Shown here piece by piece: positions 35,209 through 45,412 of a DNA stretch of 64,000 nt. The stretch's first letter is position 1; every line of letters starts with the position of its first letter. Position numbers and translations under genes: made by a program. The notes beneath the pieces are model-generated. The model saw nothing but the letters and a program-made list of their open reading frames with translations. It did not search any database and had not been told where the DNA came from. Source of the stretch: an uncultured Clostridia bacterium (GTDB lineage: Bacteria; Bacillota; Clostridia; Lachnospirales; CAG-274); NCBI GenBank assembly GCA_947632615.1, contig CANRPW010000010.1, positions 21,916 to 85,915 on the forward strand, given 5' to 3'.

Positions 35209-35862
35209 TTACTCCACGCCATACAATTTTCTATATTCAAGCATTTTTTCAAGATATGTATTATCTATAGGAAGTACGCCCTCTTTAATAGCGTTTATAA
35301 TGTCAACAACAGATGCTATGTTATAAACATTAAGTCCGAAGTCGCTTTTTACTTCCTGTACGGCAGATTTATCTCCTGCTTTTCCTTTTTCCATTCTGTC
35401 TATTGATATAACAACGCCTAAAAGATCAACATTAGCCTGAGCATTTATAATAGGTAGAGTTTCTCTTATAGCAGTGCCTGCTGTTATAACATCTTCTATT
35501 ATAAGAACTTTGTCACCATCCTTAAGCTGATGTCCTACTATCAGTCCGCCCTCGCCATGATCCTTGGCTTCCTTACGGTTAAAACAATAGTCAACATTAA
35601 TGCCATACTTTGAAAGTCCTATAGCAGCAGCCACACAAAGAGGTATTCCCTTATAAGCCGGCCCATAAAGCACATCAGGCTTAAGCCCTGAGTCAATTAT
35701 ACATTTAGCATAAAATTCGCCTAACTTTGCTATCTGTTCTCCCGTTCTGTAATTTCCCGTATTTACAAAATAGGGGGCTTTGCGTCCGCTTTTCAATGTA
35801 AAATCACCAAAGGTAAGAACGCCTGAGTCGTACATAAATTTGATAAAGTCGTGATTATTCAT
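35209..35862 (-). CDS. pyrE: Orotate phosphoribosyltransferase
   Basis: Pyrimidine synthesis enzyme joining orotate and PRPP to give OMP. The type I PRTase fold has the PRPP-binding motif VLIIEDVITAGTAIRET (near 117-133). The N-terminal hood FTLKSGRKAPYFVNTGNY is typical of the OPRT group. 217 residues. It lies alone ahead of parA, with AGGAG upstream of the ATG at 35862. Together with pyrG at the window start this shows a pyrimidine pathway scattered over the chromosome. Confidence 0.95.
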   Translation of the reverse strand: MNNHDFIKFMYDSGVLTFGDFTLKSGRKAPYFVNTGNYRTGEQIAKLGEFYAKCIIDSGLKPDVLYGPAYKGIPLCVAAAIGLSKYGINVDYCFNRKEAKDHGEGGLIVGHQLKDGDKVLIIEDVITAGTAIRETLPIINAQANVDLLGVVISIDRMEKGKAGDKSAVQEVKSDFGLNVYNIASVVDIINAIKEGVLPIDNTYLEKMLEYRKLYGVE

Positions 35863-35894
35863 ATCTTTTCCTCCTTATAAATATAAAGGCTGCC

Positions 35895-35956
35895 CGGGTA
35901 ATTCACCTATGTCAAAGGGCGGAAAAATCCGCCCTTTGACATAGGTGAATTACCCG
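35895..35956. repeat. Long intergenic palindrome (29-4-29)
   Basis: Arms 35895-35923 and 35928-35956 are perfect reverse complements around AAAA. The inner GGGCGGA/TCCGCCC resembles the inner arms of other family members. It lies between pyrE and pepF. Confidence 0.9.
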
Positions 35957-35963
35957 ACCGTCG

Positions 35964-36004
35964 GGGCGCAGAGAAAAGCATCAAAGATGCTTTTCCCTGC
36001 GCCC
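35964..36004. repeat. Companion hairpin between pepF and pyrE
   Basis: GGGCGCAG.GAAAAGCATC pairs with GATGCTTTTC.CTGCGCCC around AAA with one mismatch. It sits 7 bases from the palindrome at 35895, as the companion hairpins do at other loci. Confidence 0.8.
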
Positions 36005-36094
36005 TGGACTACCGCAATCAAATCTCCGAGCCTTTTATATGATCATATTGTAAAAATAATTATATAATTTTTTATCTTCAAATACAAGCCTATT

Positions 36095-37864
36095 TTATAA
36101 ACTTTCCATTTTATTAAGTAAGTTTTCAAATACCTTCATAGCGTTCTCCACAGGTCCTGTTGTACTTATATCAACTCCTGCCCCCTTAAGCAGTGAAATG
36201 GAATAATCAGAACATCCGCCCTTTAAAAAGCCTATATAATCTTCGGCACCGTTTTTATTAAGTATTCTGTCAGCAAGAGCAATAGCGCAGGAATATCCCG
36301 TAGCATACTGATATACATAAAAAGCAGTATAAAAATGAGGTATTCTCATCCATTCATAGCATATCTCATCATCTATTTCTATATCATCGCCAAAATACTT
36401 GATATTAAGCTGTTTATAAACCTCCGTCATAGACTCAAATGTAAGAGGTTCACCCTTTTCTGCCATTTCATGCACAGTAAGCTCAAATTCAGCAAACATA
36501 GTCTGTCTGAAAAGCGTACCTCTGAACTGCTCCATATAATAGTTTATAAGATAAGCCCTTTGGTTTTTGTCCTCTGTTATCGAAAGAAGATGCTCCATTA
36601 ATAGGGCTTCATTTACGGTAGAAGCCACCTCAGCCACAAAAATAGTATAGCTGCCATATACAAAGGGCTGATTACTCCAGGTATAATAGCTGTGCATAGC
36701 ATGACCCATTTCATGAGCAAGGGTAAACATCGAATTTATGTTCCCATCATAGTTTAAAAGTACATAAGGATGTGTACCATATGCTCCCCAAGAATAAGCC
36801 CCGCTCCTTTTGCCCTTGTTTTCATATTTATCTATCCAACCCTCGGTCATTCCCTTTTTAAGTACAGACAAATATTCCTCTCCCATAGGCTTAAGAGCCT
36901 CTATTACCGTTTTGCAAGCCTCGTCAAATTTTACTTTTACATCTATATTATCTACTATAGGAGTATAAAGATCATAAAAATGTAGCTTATCCACACCAAG
37001 TCTTTTCTTTCTGAGTGAAATATACCTTTTAAGCAGGTGTAAATTTTTATTTACTGCCCCTATAAGATTTTTATATACATCAACGGGTATGTTGTCGCCA
37101 TATAAAAAGCTTTCTATACAAGAAGGATAATTTCTGAGACGGCTTAATATAACATCCTTTTTAACACTTGCACTGTAAACGGAAGCTATAGTATTTTTAA
37201 GGGCATAAAAGCTTTTATAATATTCCTTAAAAGCATTTTTCCTTAAAACTCTGTCCTTACTTTCAAGATAAGACTGATATTTTCCGTGGGTGAGCTGTTT
37301 TTCATTGCCCGTTCCGTCAACAACATTTTTAAATGTTATATCAGCATCGTTTATCATAGAAAATATATCATCGGGAGCAGATGTCATCTCATATATACCC
37401 GCAAGCATTTCCTCCCCTTTAGTATCTAATATATGCTCCTTGTTTCTTAAAAGATTTTCTATAAAATGCTTATATACAGTATTTTCAGCTGCCTTTAATA
37501 CCTCTCCCTCATTAAGCGCCAATATCTCAGGCTCTATAAAAGCACAGGCCTCGTTATATTTTACTATAATGCTGTTGGCTCTGCCGCAAAGTCCTTGATA
37601 AAAATTATCTCCCATATCCTCATGGCTTTTCATATTTGCATATACATAAAGTCTTTCAACAGACTTTCCTATTTTTTCATCAATTTCAAATATAGAGAGC
37701 ATATTATCTGCCGACAATTTTCCCTTATATTCGGCAAGCTTAGGAATAAGCTCCTCACACATAGCATACTCATTATCCCATTGCTTATCATCTAAAAATA
37801 AATCCTCAATTTTCCATTTATCCATAATTTTAACATTTTTTCTTTCAATAATAGGCGTTGACAT
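36095..37864 (-). CDS. pepF: Oligoendopeptidase F
   Basis: Cytoplasmic M3-family zinc metallopeptidase that degrades oligopeptides. The zinc motif HEMGHAMH lies near residue 384, with the third ligand Glu about 25 residues on in the FVAEVASTVNEALL region. The N-terminal helical lobe begins WKIEDLF. 589 residues, typical of PepF. The ATG at 37864 follows GGGAGGA at 7-8 bases. A likely promoter (TTGCAT..TACACT on the minus strand, near 37905-37940) lies upstream; the gene is divergent from glgA. Confidence 0.94.
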   Translation of the reverse strand: MSTPIIERKNVKIMDKWKIEDLFLDDKQWDNEYAMCEELIPKLAEYKGKLSADNMLSIFEIDEKIGKSVERLYVYANMKSHEDMGDNFYQGLCGRANSIIVKYNEACAFIEPEILALNEGEVLKAAENTVYKHFIENLLRNKEHILDTKGEEMLAGIYEMTSAPDDIFSMINDADITFKNVVDGTGNEKQLTHGKYQSYLESKDRVLRKNAFKEYYKSFYALKNTIASVYSASVKKDVILSRLRNYPSCIESFLYGDNIPVDVYKNLIGAVNKNLHLLKRYISLRKKRLGVDKLHFYDLYTPIVDNIDVKVKFDEACKTVIEALKPMGEEYLSVLKKGMTEGWIDKYENKGKRSGAYSWGAYGTHPYVLLNYDGNINSMFTLAHEMGHAMHSYYTWSNQPFVYGSYTIFVAEVASTVNEALLMEHLLSITEDKNQRAYLINYYMEQFRGTLFRQTMFAEFELTVHEMAEKGEPLTFESMTEVYKQLNIKYFGDDIEIDDEICYEWMRIPHFYTAFYVYQYATGYSCAIALADRILNKNGAEDYIGFLKGGCSDYSISLLKGAGVDISTTGPVENAMKVFENLLNKMESL

Positions 37865-38031
37865 AAAATTTTCCTCCCATTTTAAAAATTTATACTTTAT
37901 TTTTTATATATAGTGTAGTATAATTGAAGTAAGAATGCAAGGATGTATTTGTAATTTTTCGCTGATAGATTTTAAGAAAATTAATTTCAAAACAAATCTG
38001 ATATAGCAATTCTTAAAAAGGAGGTTTTTTT

Positions 38032-39468
38032 ATGGCACTTAAGGTATTAATGGTTGCATCTGAGGTTTCTCCTTATGCAAAAAGCGGCGGCCTTGGCGAC
38101 GTTACAGGTTCACTTCCAAAAGCTCTTAAAGATAAGGGCGTAGAAATTTGCGTTGTTTTCCCAAAATATAAATCCGTAAAGCAGGAATATGTTGATTCAG
38201 CCGAATATATAACAGGCTATGACGTTACTCTTGACTGGAGAGTACAGCACGCCGACATATTCAAGCTCAAATCTGACGTAACTACTTACATGATAGGCAA
38301 CGACTTTTATTTCGGAAATCGTGACGGCTATTATGGCTATGGAGATGACTGCGAAAGATTTACATTCTTTTCAAAGGCAGCTCTTGAACTTATAAATTAC
38401 ATTGACTTCGTGCCCGATGTAATCCATACAAACGATTGGCAGACAGGTCTTGTAAGTCTTTATCTTAAAGACAGATATTCTAAAATTAATTTTTATAAGA
38501 ATATAAAATCACTTTATACTATCCACAACCTTCAATATCAAGGAGTATTCCCTGCAAGGTCACTTTCTATGATGGAGCTTGACTATGGCTATCTTACCCC
38601 CGATAAGCTCGAATTCTACGGAGCAGTAAACCTTATGAAGGGCGGCTTAGTATATGCTGACGCTATAAATACAGTTTCAAACACTTATGCAGAAGAGATC
38701 AAGCGCCCAGAATACGGCTATCAGCTTGACGGCGTTATGCGCAGCAGAGAAAACATACTTTACGGCATTGTAAACGGCATAGATTATGAAGAAAATAATC
38801 CTGCCACAAGCAATAAAATCTACGTAAACTATGACGTAAATTCTCTTGAAAAGAAGGCAGAAAATAAACATAAACTTCAGGAAGAGCTTGGTCTTCCCGT
38901 AAGTGATGCCCCAATGATTTCAATTATTTCACGTCTTGCAGATCAGAAGGGTATCAATCTTCTTCTTGACATTTCAAACGAACTTCTTTCAAAAGATGTT
39001 CAGCTTGTAGTGCTTGGTACAGGCAACAGCTATTTTGAATACCGCTTCAGAGAGCTTCAGTCATGGTATCCTCAGAAGGTTTCCGCAAATATAACCTTCA
39101 ACGATGTTCTTGCACAGAAGATATATGCAGGCTCTGACATATTCCTTATGCCATCACTTTTCGAGCCATGCGGCTTAGGTCAGCTTTTCGCAATGAGCTA
39201 CGGTACTGTTCCCGTTGTAAGAACAACCGGCGGTCTTGTAGATACTGTAGAACACTACGACCCTGAAACAGGCAAAGGCAACGGCTTCAAATTCCAAGAC
39301 TTCTTAGGCAGCGGTCTTATGTGGGGTATAAACGAAGCCCTTAAGGCTTATGAAGATAAAGAAACCTGGATGAAGATAGTTACAAACGCTATCAACACCC
39401 GCTTCTCGTGGGAAAATTCAGCTCAGGAATATATCAATATCTACAATAAGATCTGCGGCAAAGAATAA
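38032..39468 (+). CDS. glgA: Glycogen synthase (ADP-glucose)
   Basis: GT5 glycosyltransferase that extends alpha-1,4-glucan from ADP-glucose. The N-terminal KSGGLGDVTGSLPKAL (near 18) holds the ADP-glucose-binding KxGGL motif. The C-terminal half has the E-x7-E region FEPCGLGQLFAMSYGTVPVVR (near 381), and TGGL appears as RTTGGLVDT. 478 residues is standard. The gene has a strong RBS (AAAGGAGG). It stands alone without glgB/C/D in the window, so other glycogen genes must lie elsewhere. Confidence 0.95.
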   Translation: MALKVLMVASEVSPYAKSGGLGDVTGSLPKALKDKGVEICVVFPKYKSVKQEYVDSAEYITGYDVTLDWRVQHADIFKLKSDVTTYMIGNDFYFGNRDGYYGYGDDCERFTFFSKAALELINYIDFVPDVIHTNDWQTGLVSLYLKDRYSKINFYKNIKSLYTIHNLQYQGVFPARSLSMMELDYGYLTPDKLEFYGAVNLMKGGLVYADAINTVSNTYAEEIKRPEYGYQLDGVMRSRENILYGIVNGIDYEENNPATSNKIYVNYDVNSLEKKAENKHKLQEELGLPVSDAPMISIISRLADQKGINLLLDISNELLSKDVQLVVLGTGNSYFEYRFRELQSWYPQKVSANITFNDVLAQKIYAGSDIFLMPSLFEPCGLGQLFAMSYGTVPVVRTTGGLVDTVEHYDPETGKGNGFKFQDFLGSGLMWGINEALKAYEDKETWMKIVTNAINTRFSWENSAQEYINIYNKICGKE

Positions 39469-39489
39469 TTTTCAAACAGCATAATATAA

Positions 39490-39532
39490 TAAAAGACTGT
39501 CAATAGTAATAAGGCTTTTGACAGTCTTTTTT
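39490..39532 (+). terminator. Terminator after glgA
   Basis: AAAGACTGTCAA and TTGACAGTCTTT pair around a loop of about 14 bases, followed by T's. It ends just before hflX. Confidence 0.8.
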
Positions 39533-39547
39533 AAAACGAGGTCGTTT

Positions 39548-40819
39548 ATGGAAGATAAATTATATAATACTAATGAAGAAACTGAAAAGGTTGTGCTCGT
39601 GGCAGCAGACGACGGGGACGGCAGCTTTGATGCCGAAGAAAGCCTTGACGAGCTTCAGAACCTTGCCGAAACAGCCGGGGCTGAGGTAGTAGGGCGAATG
39701 GTCCAAAAAAGAGATGTTGTCAGCCGTTCTATGTACTTAGGCAAGGGTAAAACCGAGGAGCTTCGTCTTTTCTGTGAAGAGCTTGGAGCAAACGGCATAA
39801 TCTGCGATGACGAGCTAAATTCTTCACAGACAGACTACCTTGAAAAAAATACAGGTCTTAAAATAATGGACAGAACTCTCCTTATTCTCGATATTTTCGC
39901 CAAACACGCAGACTCTGCCGAGGGCAAAGTACAGGTAGAGCTTGCTCAGTTAAGATATAAAATGTCACACCTAACGGGAAAAGGTAAGTCTATGTCAAGA
40001 CTTGGCGGTGGCATAGGCACAAGAGGCCCCGGTGAAAAAAAGCTGGAAACCGACAGAAGAAGAATAGCCTCACGCATAAGCGAGCTTAACCGCAGCCTTA
40101 AAGAAATAGAAGCCCACAGAAGCGTAATAAGAGAAAAGCGCATAGGCTCAGGTATACCTATAATAGCATTCATAGGCTATACAAACTCGGGTAAATCTAC
40201 ACTTATGAACAGAATTACAGGGGCAGACGTATTATGTGAAAATAAGCTTTTTGCCACCCTTGATATCACTACAAGAAAGGTAAAACCCTCAGAAGACTCA
40301 AAGCTTGAATACCTTTTCACAGATACTGTAGGCTTTATAAGCAAACTCCCTCACGGACTTATAAAAGCATTTCGCTCTACCCTTGAAGAAGTAAAATATG
40401 CCAATATTCTCATTCACGTAGTAGACTCATCAAACGAAAGCTCTAAAAAGCAAATGAATGTTGTATACGATCTTTTGGACGAGCTTAATATAAAGGATAA
40501 ACCCATAATAACAGTATTCAACAAAACAGATAAAATAGCCGATTTTCCCATACCAAAGGACTCTTATGCCGATTATACACTTAAAATATCGGCAAAAACA
40601 GGCTTTGGCATAGAAGAGCTTGAAAATACTATAGAAAAAGTGGTAAGATCCTTCAAAACTAAAATTGAAATACTCCTTCCCTACAGTGAAGGCTCTCTTT
40701 TAAATAATATATATAAAGACTGCGAAATTATAACAACAGACCATCGCTCAACAGGCACATATATAGAAGCCTTCGTAAACGATGAATACCTTTTCAAACT
40801 GAAAAATTACATTATATAA
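39548..40819 (+). CDS. hflX: Ribosome-associated GTPase HflX
   Basis: GTPase that splits stalled or heat-damaged 70S ribosomes. The N-terminal HflX domain carries GKGKTEEL and the glycine-rich signature GIGTRGPGEKKLETDRR. The G domain has GYTNSGKST (G1, near 211), DTVGF (G3) and NKTD (G4). A short C-terminal domain follows. 423 residues from the ATG at 39548, which follows ACGAGG at 6 bases; an upstream in-frame start has no RBS and falls in the glgA terminator. It converges on the TetM-like gene. Confidence 0.94.
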   Translation: MEDKLYNTNEETEKVVLVAADDGDGSFDAEESLDELQNLAETAGAEVVGRMVQKRDVVSRSMYLGKGKTEELRLFCEELGANGIICDDELNSSQTDYLEKNTGLKIMDRTLLILDIFAKHADSAEGKVQVELAQLRYKMSHLTGKGKSMSRLGGGIGTRGPGEKKLETDRRRIASRISELNRSLKEIEAHRSVIREKRIGSGIPIIAFIGYTNSGKSTLMNRITGADVLCENKLFATLDITTRKVKPSEDSKLEYLFTDTVGFISKLPHGLIKAFRSTLEEVKYANILIHVVDSSNESSKKQMNVVYDLLDELNIKDKPIITVFNKTDKIADFPIPKDSYADYTLKISAKTGFGIEELENTIEKVVRSFKTKIEILLPYSEGSLLNNIYKDCEIITTDHRSTGTYIEAFVNDEYLFKLKNYII

Positions 40820-40849
40820 AGGTCGTTCCGACCCAGCCTGCGGCGCCGA

Positions 40850-40929
40850 GGCGAGGGAGAGCGGGAAGCAACAAAAAAATGTGCAAACGGGTTTGCACAT
40901 TTTTTTGTTGCTTCCCGCTCTCCCTCGCC
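40850..40929. repeat. Long intergenic palindrome (perfect 39-2-39)
   Basis: Arms 40850-40888 and 40891-40929 are exact reverse complements over 39 bases around GG, and pairing ends at both outer edges. It lies between the convergent hflX and TetM-like genes. A short hairpin (AAACGATT/AATCGTTT, 40953-40971) follows. Its sequence is unrelated to the 10493 and 12984 palindromes except for purine-rich GCGAGG-type outer parts. Confidence 0.95.
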
Positions 40930-40991
40930 CCCCCCCGATGGGTCTGCCGTACAAACGATTTTTAATCGTTTGGGAGGCAGGCGCAACCTTT

Positions 40992-42911
40992 TTATTTTCT
41001 GAGAGTATGAGCATACTCCTCCACCTCATACCAATTCACATTAAATCCTGCGCCTTTCTTGCAAAATACAGAATTGGGAGTATTCAAAACATCTCCTGTA
41101 GGGTCGTATGCCTTTTCTTCAATAACCTTCTCCGCTATTTCACATACATCCATACCGCCATACATAAGACTTATGCTTCCCTCTCCCTTGGTAAACGCTG
41201 CTATCTCAGAGGTATATTCCATAAAAGTTTCTACAGGTCCTCTGCCTCTTATCACAACGTCATTACCAATAGACTCGGGAGGCTCAAAGCTTCCTCTCAT
41301 TTTTTGTATGTCAGACATTATTCTTCCCGTAAATTCCGAATTTACTATTATTTCAAAATCATAAAAAGGCTCTAAAAGTATAGACTTGGCTCTCATAAGC
41401 CCTTGTCTGACTGCCCTGTAAGTAGCCTCTCTGAAATCTCCGCCCTCTGTGTGCTTAAGGTGAGATATACCGTTCACAAGAACAATTCTTATATCCGTTA
41501 TAGGCGAGCCTGTAAGCACTCCCTTGTGCTCTTTTTCAAATATGTGAGTCTTAATTAAATTCTGATAGTTGATGGATAAATGTTCCACGTGGCATTGGGA
41601 GATGAAGCTGATGCCCGAATTTCTTTCCCTAGGCTCTAACCTCAAGGCTACTTCCGCATAATGCCTCAATGGCTCATAATGTCCATATCCCATTACAGCT
41701 TCTTTTATTGTTTCCTTATATCTTATATCAGGACTACCGAATTTCAGCTTAACTCCAAACCTGTTTTCAAATATATTTTCCAATACCTCAAGCTGAATTT
41801 TACCCATAGTATTAATAACTATGTCATCATCCTCGGCATTTACAAAAAGTGTAGGCTCTTCTCTTTCCAAAATTTTAAAAAGTTCCAAAACCCTGCTTTT
41901 GTCAGTATCATCAAGTATTATTACCTTTGCTTTAAGTGCCGAAGCCCCTAAATGGCCGTCATCTATAATTTTGCCGTCCTTTATAATATTGCCGCATACA
42001 GGAGTATTAAGTCCGCAAACCCCAACTATATCTCCGGCTTCTCCAAATTGCTTACTAACATATCTATCCCCATTATAAAACCTGATTTCATTTATTTTTT
42101 CCACATTACCGTCAAAATTAAAATCGTCCTTTATATTAAGTCTTCCGTTTAATATTTTTATAAATGTTATTTTTCTGCCGTCGGTGTCGTGGCGTATTTT
42201 AAATACCTTTCCTTTAAAATTTCTGCTGCTGTCGTTATTTGTATAAGTCAACATATCCAAATTTTTAAGAAATTCATCTATACCTATATTTTTAAGAGCC
42301 GACCCTTTCATAACAGGAAAAGACTTTCTCTCCTTTATAAGCCTTTTTAAGACCTCTATTACATCACTCTCATTAAAATTGCCTTCTAAATATTTTTCAA
42401 GAAAGTCATAATCTCTTTCGGCAGCAAAATCACCAAGGCTTATTATATTTTCATCTAATAAAAAACAGTCTTCACTCAGACTGTTTTTTATACTTTCAAA
42501 GACCTTTGCTATATCAAAGCCCTCCATATCAGTTTTGTTTATAAATATAAAGCAGGGTACATTATACTTTTCAAAAAGCCTGAAAAGTGTTCTCGTGTAA
42601 GACCTCACCTTTGAGTCTATAAGCAAAACGGCATAATCTAATATACCTATAGCTCTTTCAGCCTCAGGTGAAAGGTCGGTATGCCCCGGTGTATCTATTA
42701 TATAATACACATTATCGTTATAAACAAACTCAGCCTGATGAGAAAAAACGGTTATTCCTCTGCTTCTCTCCGTTTCATCCGTATCTAAAGCAGAGGTTTT
42801 TTTATCCGTTCTTCCAAAGCTTCCGAAAGAGCCTGTTTTATACAATATTCTTTCACAAAATGTGGTTTTTCCTGTGTCCACATGTGCAAAAATACCTATG
42901 GTCTTTTTCAT
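40992..42911 (-). CDS. TetM-like ribosomal-protection/translation-factor GTPase
   Basis: EF-G-like GTPase of the tetracycline ribosomal-protection superfamily. The G domain shows AHVDTGKTT (G1), RGIT (G2), DTPGH (G3) and NKTD (G4). Translation-factor domain II and EF-G-like domains III-V follow. The 639-residue length equals Tet(M). Sequence around the G1-G2 region ([16 protein letters not shown]) and the C-terminal [16 protein letters not shown] differ clearly from acquired Tet(M/O/W), so this is more likely a chromosomal paralogue of unknown role than a proven resistance gene. It overlaps the end of gyrA by 4 bases and is thus coupled to the gyrase operon. Confidence 0.8.
   Translation of the reverse strand: MKKTIGIFAHVDTGKTTFCERILYKTGSFGSFGRTDKKTSALDTDETERSRGITVFSHQAEFVYNDNVYYIIDTPGHTDLSPEAERAIGILDYAVLLIDSKVRSYTRTLFRLFEKYNVPCFIFINKTDMEGFDIAKVFESIKNSLSEDCFLLDENIISLGDFAAERDYDFLEKYLEGNFNESDVIEVLKRLIKERKSFPVMKGSALKNIGIDEFLKNLDMLTYTNNDSSRNFKGKVFKIRHDTDGRKITFIKILNGRLNIKDDFNFDGNVEKINEIRFYNGDRYVSKQFGEAGDIVGVCGLNTPVCGNIIKDGKIIDDGHLGASALKAKVIILDDTDKSRVLELFKILEREEPTLFVNAEDDDIVINTMGKIQLEVLENIFENRFGVKLKFGSPDIRYKETIKEAVMGYGHYEPLRHYAEVALRLEPRERNSGISFISQCHVEHLSINYQNLIKTHIFEKEHKGVLTGSPITDIRIVLVNGISHLKHTEGGDFREATYRAVRQGLMRAKSILLEPFYDFEIIVNSEFTGRIMSDIQKMRGSFEPPESIGNDVVIRGRGPVETFMEYTSEIAAFTKGEGSISLMYGGMDVCEIAEKVIEEKAYDPTGDVLNTPNSVFCKKGAGFNVNWYEVEEYAHTLRK
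41581..41596. other. parS-like sequence inside the TetM-like gene
   Basis: TGTTCCACGTGGCATT matches the first 12 bases of the parS consensus exactly and differs at three of the last four. It is closer to oriC than the parA-proximal site. It may be a weak ParB site or chance. Confidence 0.4.
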
Positions 42912-45394
42912 TCTTCTTCAGTTCTTTCCTCAGATTCTGCCTCTATAGCATCCTCCGAAATCTTAGCTATTGACATAACTCTTACATTTTCGCCAACATC
43001 TATGAGCTTAACACCCGAGGTATTTCTTGAATATGTTGAAATGTCATTTATTCTTATTCTTATGACAATACCCTCTGAGGTAACAAGCATAAGCTCTTCA
43101 TTGTCCTTTACCATAGATATGCCGGCAATATCTCCCGACTTAGGCGTTATCTTATAAGCCTTAATACCTATGCCGCCGCGGCTCTGAACCTTAAACTCTG
43201 ACATATTCGTTATCTTGCCATAGCCGTTTTCAGATACTATAAGAATATTTCTGTCGTCTTCAATAACTTCCATACCTACTACAATATCGTCGCCTCTTAG
43301 CTTGATAGCTCTTACGCCGCTTGCAGTTCTTCCCATATTTCGGCAGTCGGTCTCGGCAAATCTTATAGACATACCCTTCTTAGTAACAACAATAAGCTCC
43401 TTATTTCCGTCTGTCTTCACAACAGAAGCAAGCCTGTCATTTTCTTTAAGACCTATGGCTATAAGACCTACCTTTCTTATATTCTTAAATGCTTCAGCCT
43501 TTACTCTCTTTATAACACCAAACTTGGTTATCATAGTGAAATAGCTGTTTTCATCAAGGTCTTTTATAGGCAGTATAGCCGTTACCTTTTCATCGGGCAT
43601 AAGCTGTATCATATTTATAATAGGCGTACCCTTTGCATTTCTGCCTGCTTCGGGTATTTCATAAGTCTTAAGCCTATATACTCTGCCTGCATTTGTAAAG
43701 AAAAGTATGGTAGTATGATTTGAAGCAAGGAACATTCCCCTTACAACATCATCATCCCTTGTCTGCATACCTATTATGCCCTTGCCGCCTCTGTTCTGGC
43801 TCTTATAGGTAGCCAGCGGCAGTCTTTTGGCGTAGTTCATATATGTCATAGTAACAACGCTCATATCATCATGTATAAGATCCTCAAGCATTATTTCACC
43901 CGGGTCGTCAATAAGCGCCGTACGTCTGTCATCGCCGTATTTTTCTTTAATTTCGGTAAATTCCTTCTTAACAACACCTAAAAGTACCTTTTCATCTGCA
44001 AGTATACCCTTAAGCTCTTCAATAAGCTTTTCAATTTTGTTATACTCGTCTAAAAGCTTTTCTCTCTCCAGTCCTCTTAAGCTTCTCAGTCTCATTTCAA
44101 CTATTGCCTTTACCTGTTCTACAGTAAAGCCAAAGCCTTCCATAAGTCTGTTTCTTTCTTCTTCTACACTTTTAGAAGTTCTGATAATATTGATGACCTC
44201 GTCAATATTATCAAGAGCCTTTAAATAGCCTTCAAGTATATGTGCTCTCTTCTCAGCCTTGTCAAGGTCTCTTTGTGTTCTTCTTCTTACAAAGTTTTCC
44301 TGATGGTCAAGATAGTAATATAAAAGCTCCTTAAGACCCAAAGTCTTAGGCTCGCCGTCTACTATAGCAAGGAAATTTATAGAGAATGACTCCTGCAGCG
44401 AAGAATATTTATAAAGCCTGTTAAGAACAACATTGGCATTAGCATCCCTCTTGCAGTCAATAACTATCTTAACTCCATGATCCCTGCCCGAAGCATCGTT
44501 TAAGTCTGCTATACCATCTATTTTCTTATCCCTTATAAGGTCGGCTATTTTCTCTATCATTTTAGCCTTATTTACCTGATAAGGTATTTCGGTAACGATT
44601 ATCCTCTGTCTGCCGTTAGGCAAAACTTCAATTTCCGCCTTAGACCTTACCTGTATTTTACCCCTTCCAGTAAGATAAGCCTGCTTTATGCCATTTTTGC
44701 CAAGTATGCAAGCGCCAGTAGGAAAGTCAGGACCTTTTATAACATTCATAAGGTCATAAACAGAGGTATCCTCATCCTTTATTTTGTTGTCTATTATAAG
44801 TTCAAGTCCTTCAATAACCTCTGTAAGGTTGTGAGGGGGTATGTTTGTTGCCATACCTACGGCAATACCCGAAGAACCGTTTACCAAAAGATTTGGAAAT
44901 CTTGAAGGCAAAACAGTAGGCTCTCTCAGCTCGCCGTCATAGTTGTCTACAAAATCTACCGTGTTTTCGTCTATATCCGCAAGCATTTCCATAGCTATGC
45001 TTGAAAGTCTTGCCTCGGTATATCTCATAGCCGCAGCCTGATAGCCGTCTATATTACCGAAGTTGCCATGGCCGTCTATAAGAGGATATCTCATAGAAAA
45101 GTCCTGACCCAGTCTTACAAGGGCATCATATATGGCAGTATCACCGTGGGGGTGATATTTACCCATTGTATCACCCACGATACGCGCAGATTTTTTATGT
45201 GCCGATGATGGACCTAAATTAAGCTCGTTCATAGAATGAAGTATTCTTCTGTGAACAGGCTTAAGACCATCTCTTACATCAGGCAAAGCTCTGGAAACTA
45301 TAACACTCATAGCATAGTCTATGTATGAGTCCTTCATTTTGCTGACTATTTCCACATCTTGTATTCTGTCTGTTGAATTGTTTATTTCTTCCAT
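42908..45394 (-). CDS. gyrA: DNA gyrase subunit A
   Basis: Breakage-reunion subunit of gyrase. The catalytic tyrosine lies in [11 protein letters not shown] near residue 123. The quinolone region reads [12 protein letters not shown], with Thr at the usual Ser83 position, as in several wild-type Clostridia. The C-terminal beta-pinwheel contains the GyrA box QNRGGKG near 540. 828 residues. It follows gyrB by 18 bases and overlaps the TetM-like gene. Identification is secure; ParC is unlikely given the GyrA box and gyrB linkage. Confidence 0.97.
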   Translation of the reverse strand: MEEINNSTDRIQDVEIVSKMKDSYIDYAMSVIVSRALPDVRDGLKPVHRRILHSMNELNLGPSSAHKKSARIVGDTMGKYHPHGDTAIYDALVRLGQDFSMRYPLIDGHGNFGNIDGYQAAAMRYTEARLSSIAMEMLADIDENTVDFVDNYDGELREPTVLPSRFPNLLVNGSSGIAVGMATNIPPHNLTEVIEGLELIIDNKIKDEDTSVYDLMNVIKGPDFPTGACILGKNGIKQAYLTGRGKIQVRSKAEIEVLPNGRQRIIVTEIPYQVNKAKMIEKIADLIRDKKIDGIADLNDASGRDHGVKIVIDCKRDANANVVLNRLYKYSSLQESFSINFLAIVDGEPKTLGLKELLYYYLDHQENFVRRRTQRDLDKAEKRAHILEGYLKALDNIDEVINIIRTSKSVEEERNRLMEGFGFTVEQVKAIVEMRLRSLRGLEREKLLDEYNKIEKLIEELKGILADEKVLLGVVKKEFTEIKEKYGDDRRTALIDDPGEIMLEDLIHDDMSVVTMTYMNYAKRLPLATYKSQNRGGKGIIGMQTRDDDVVRGMFLASNHTTILFFTNAGRVYRLKTYEIPEAGRNAKGTPIINMIQLMPDEKVTAILPIKDLDENSYFTMITKFGVIKRVKAEAFKNIRKVGLIAIGLKENDRLASVVKTDGNKELIVVTKKGMSIRFAETDCRNMGRTASGVRAIKLRGDDIVVGMEVIEDDRNILIVSENGYGKITNMSEFKVQSRGGIGIKAYKITPKSGDIAGISMVKDNEELMLVTSEGIVIRIRINDISTYSRNTSGVKLIDVGENVRVMSIAKISEDAIEAESEERTEEE

Positions 45395-45412
45395 AATATC
45401 ACCCTGTCCTTA

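Noticed and set aside
40992..42911. Confirmed tetracycline resistance gene
   Set aside because: The family is right, but the sequence is clearly divergent from acquired Tet proteins and its place in the gyrase operon suggests a native paralogue.
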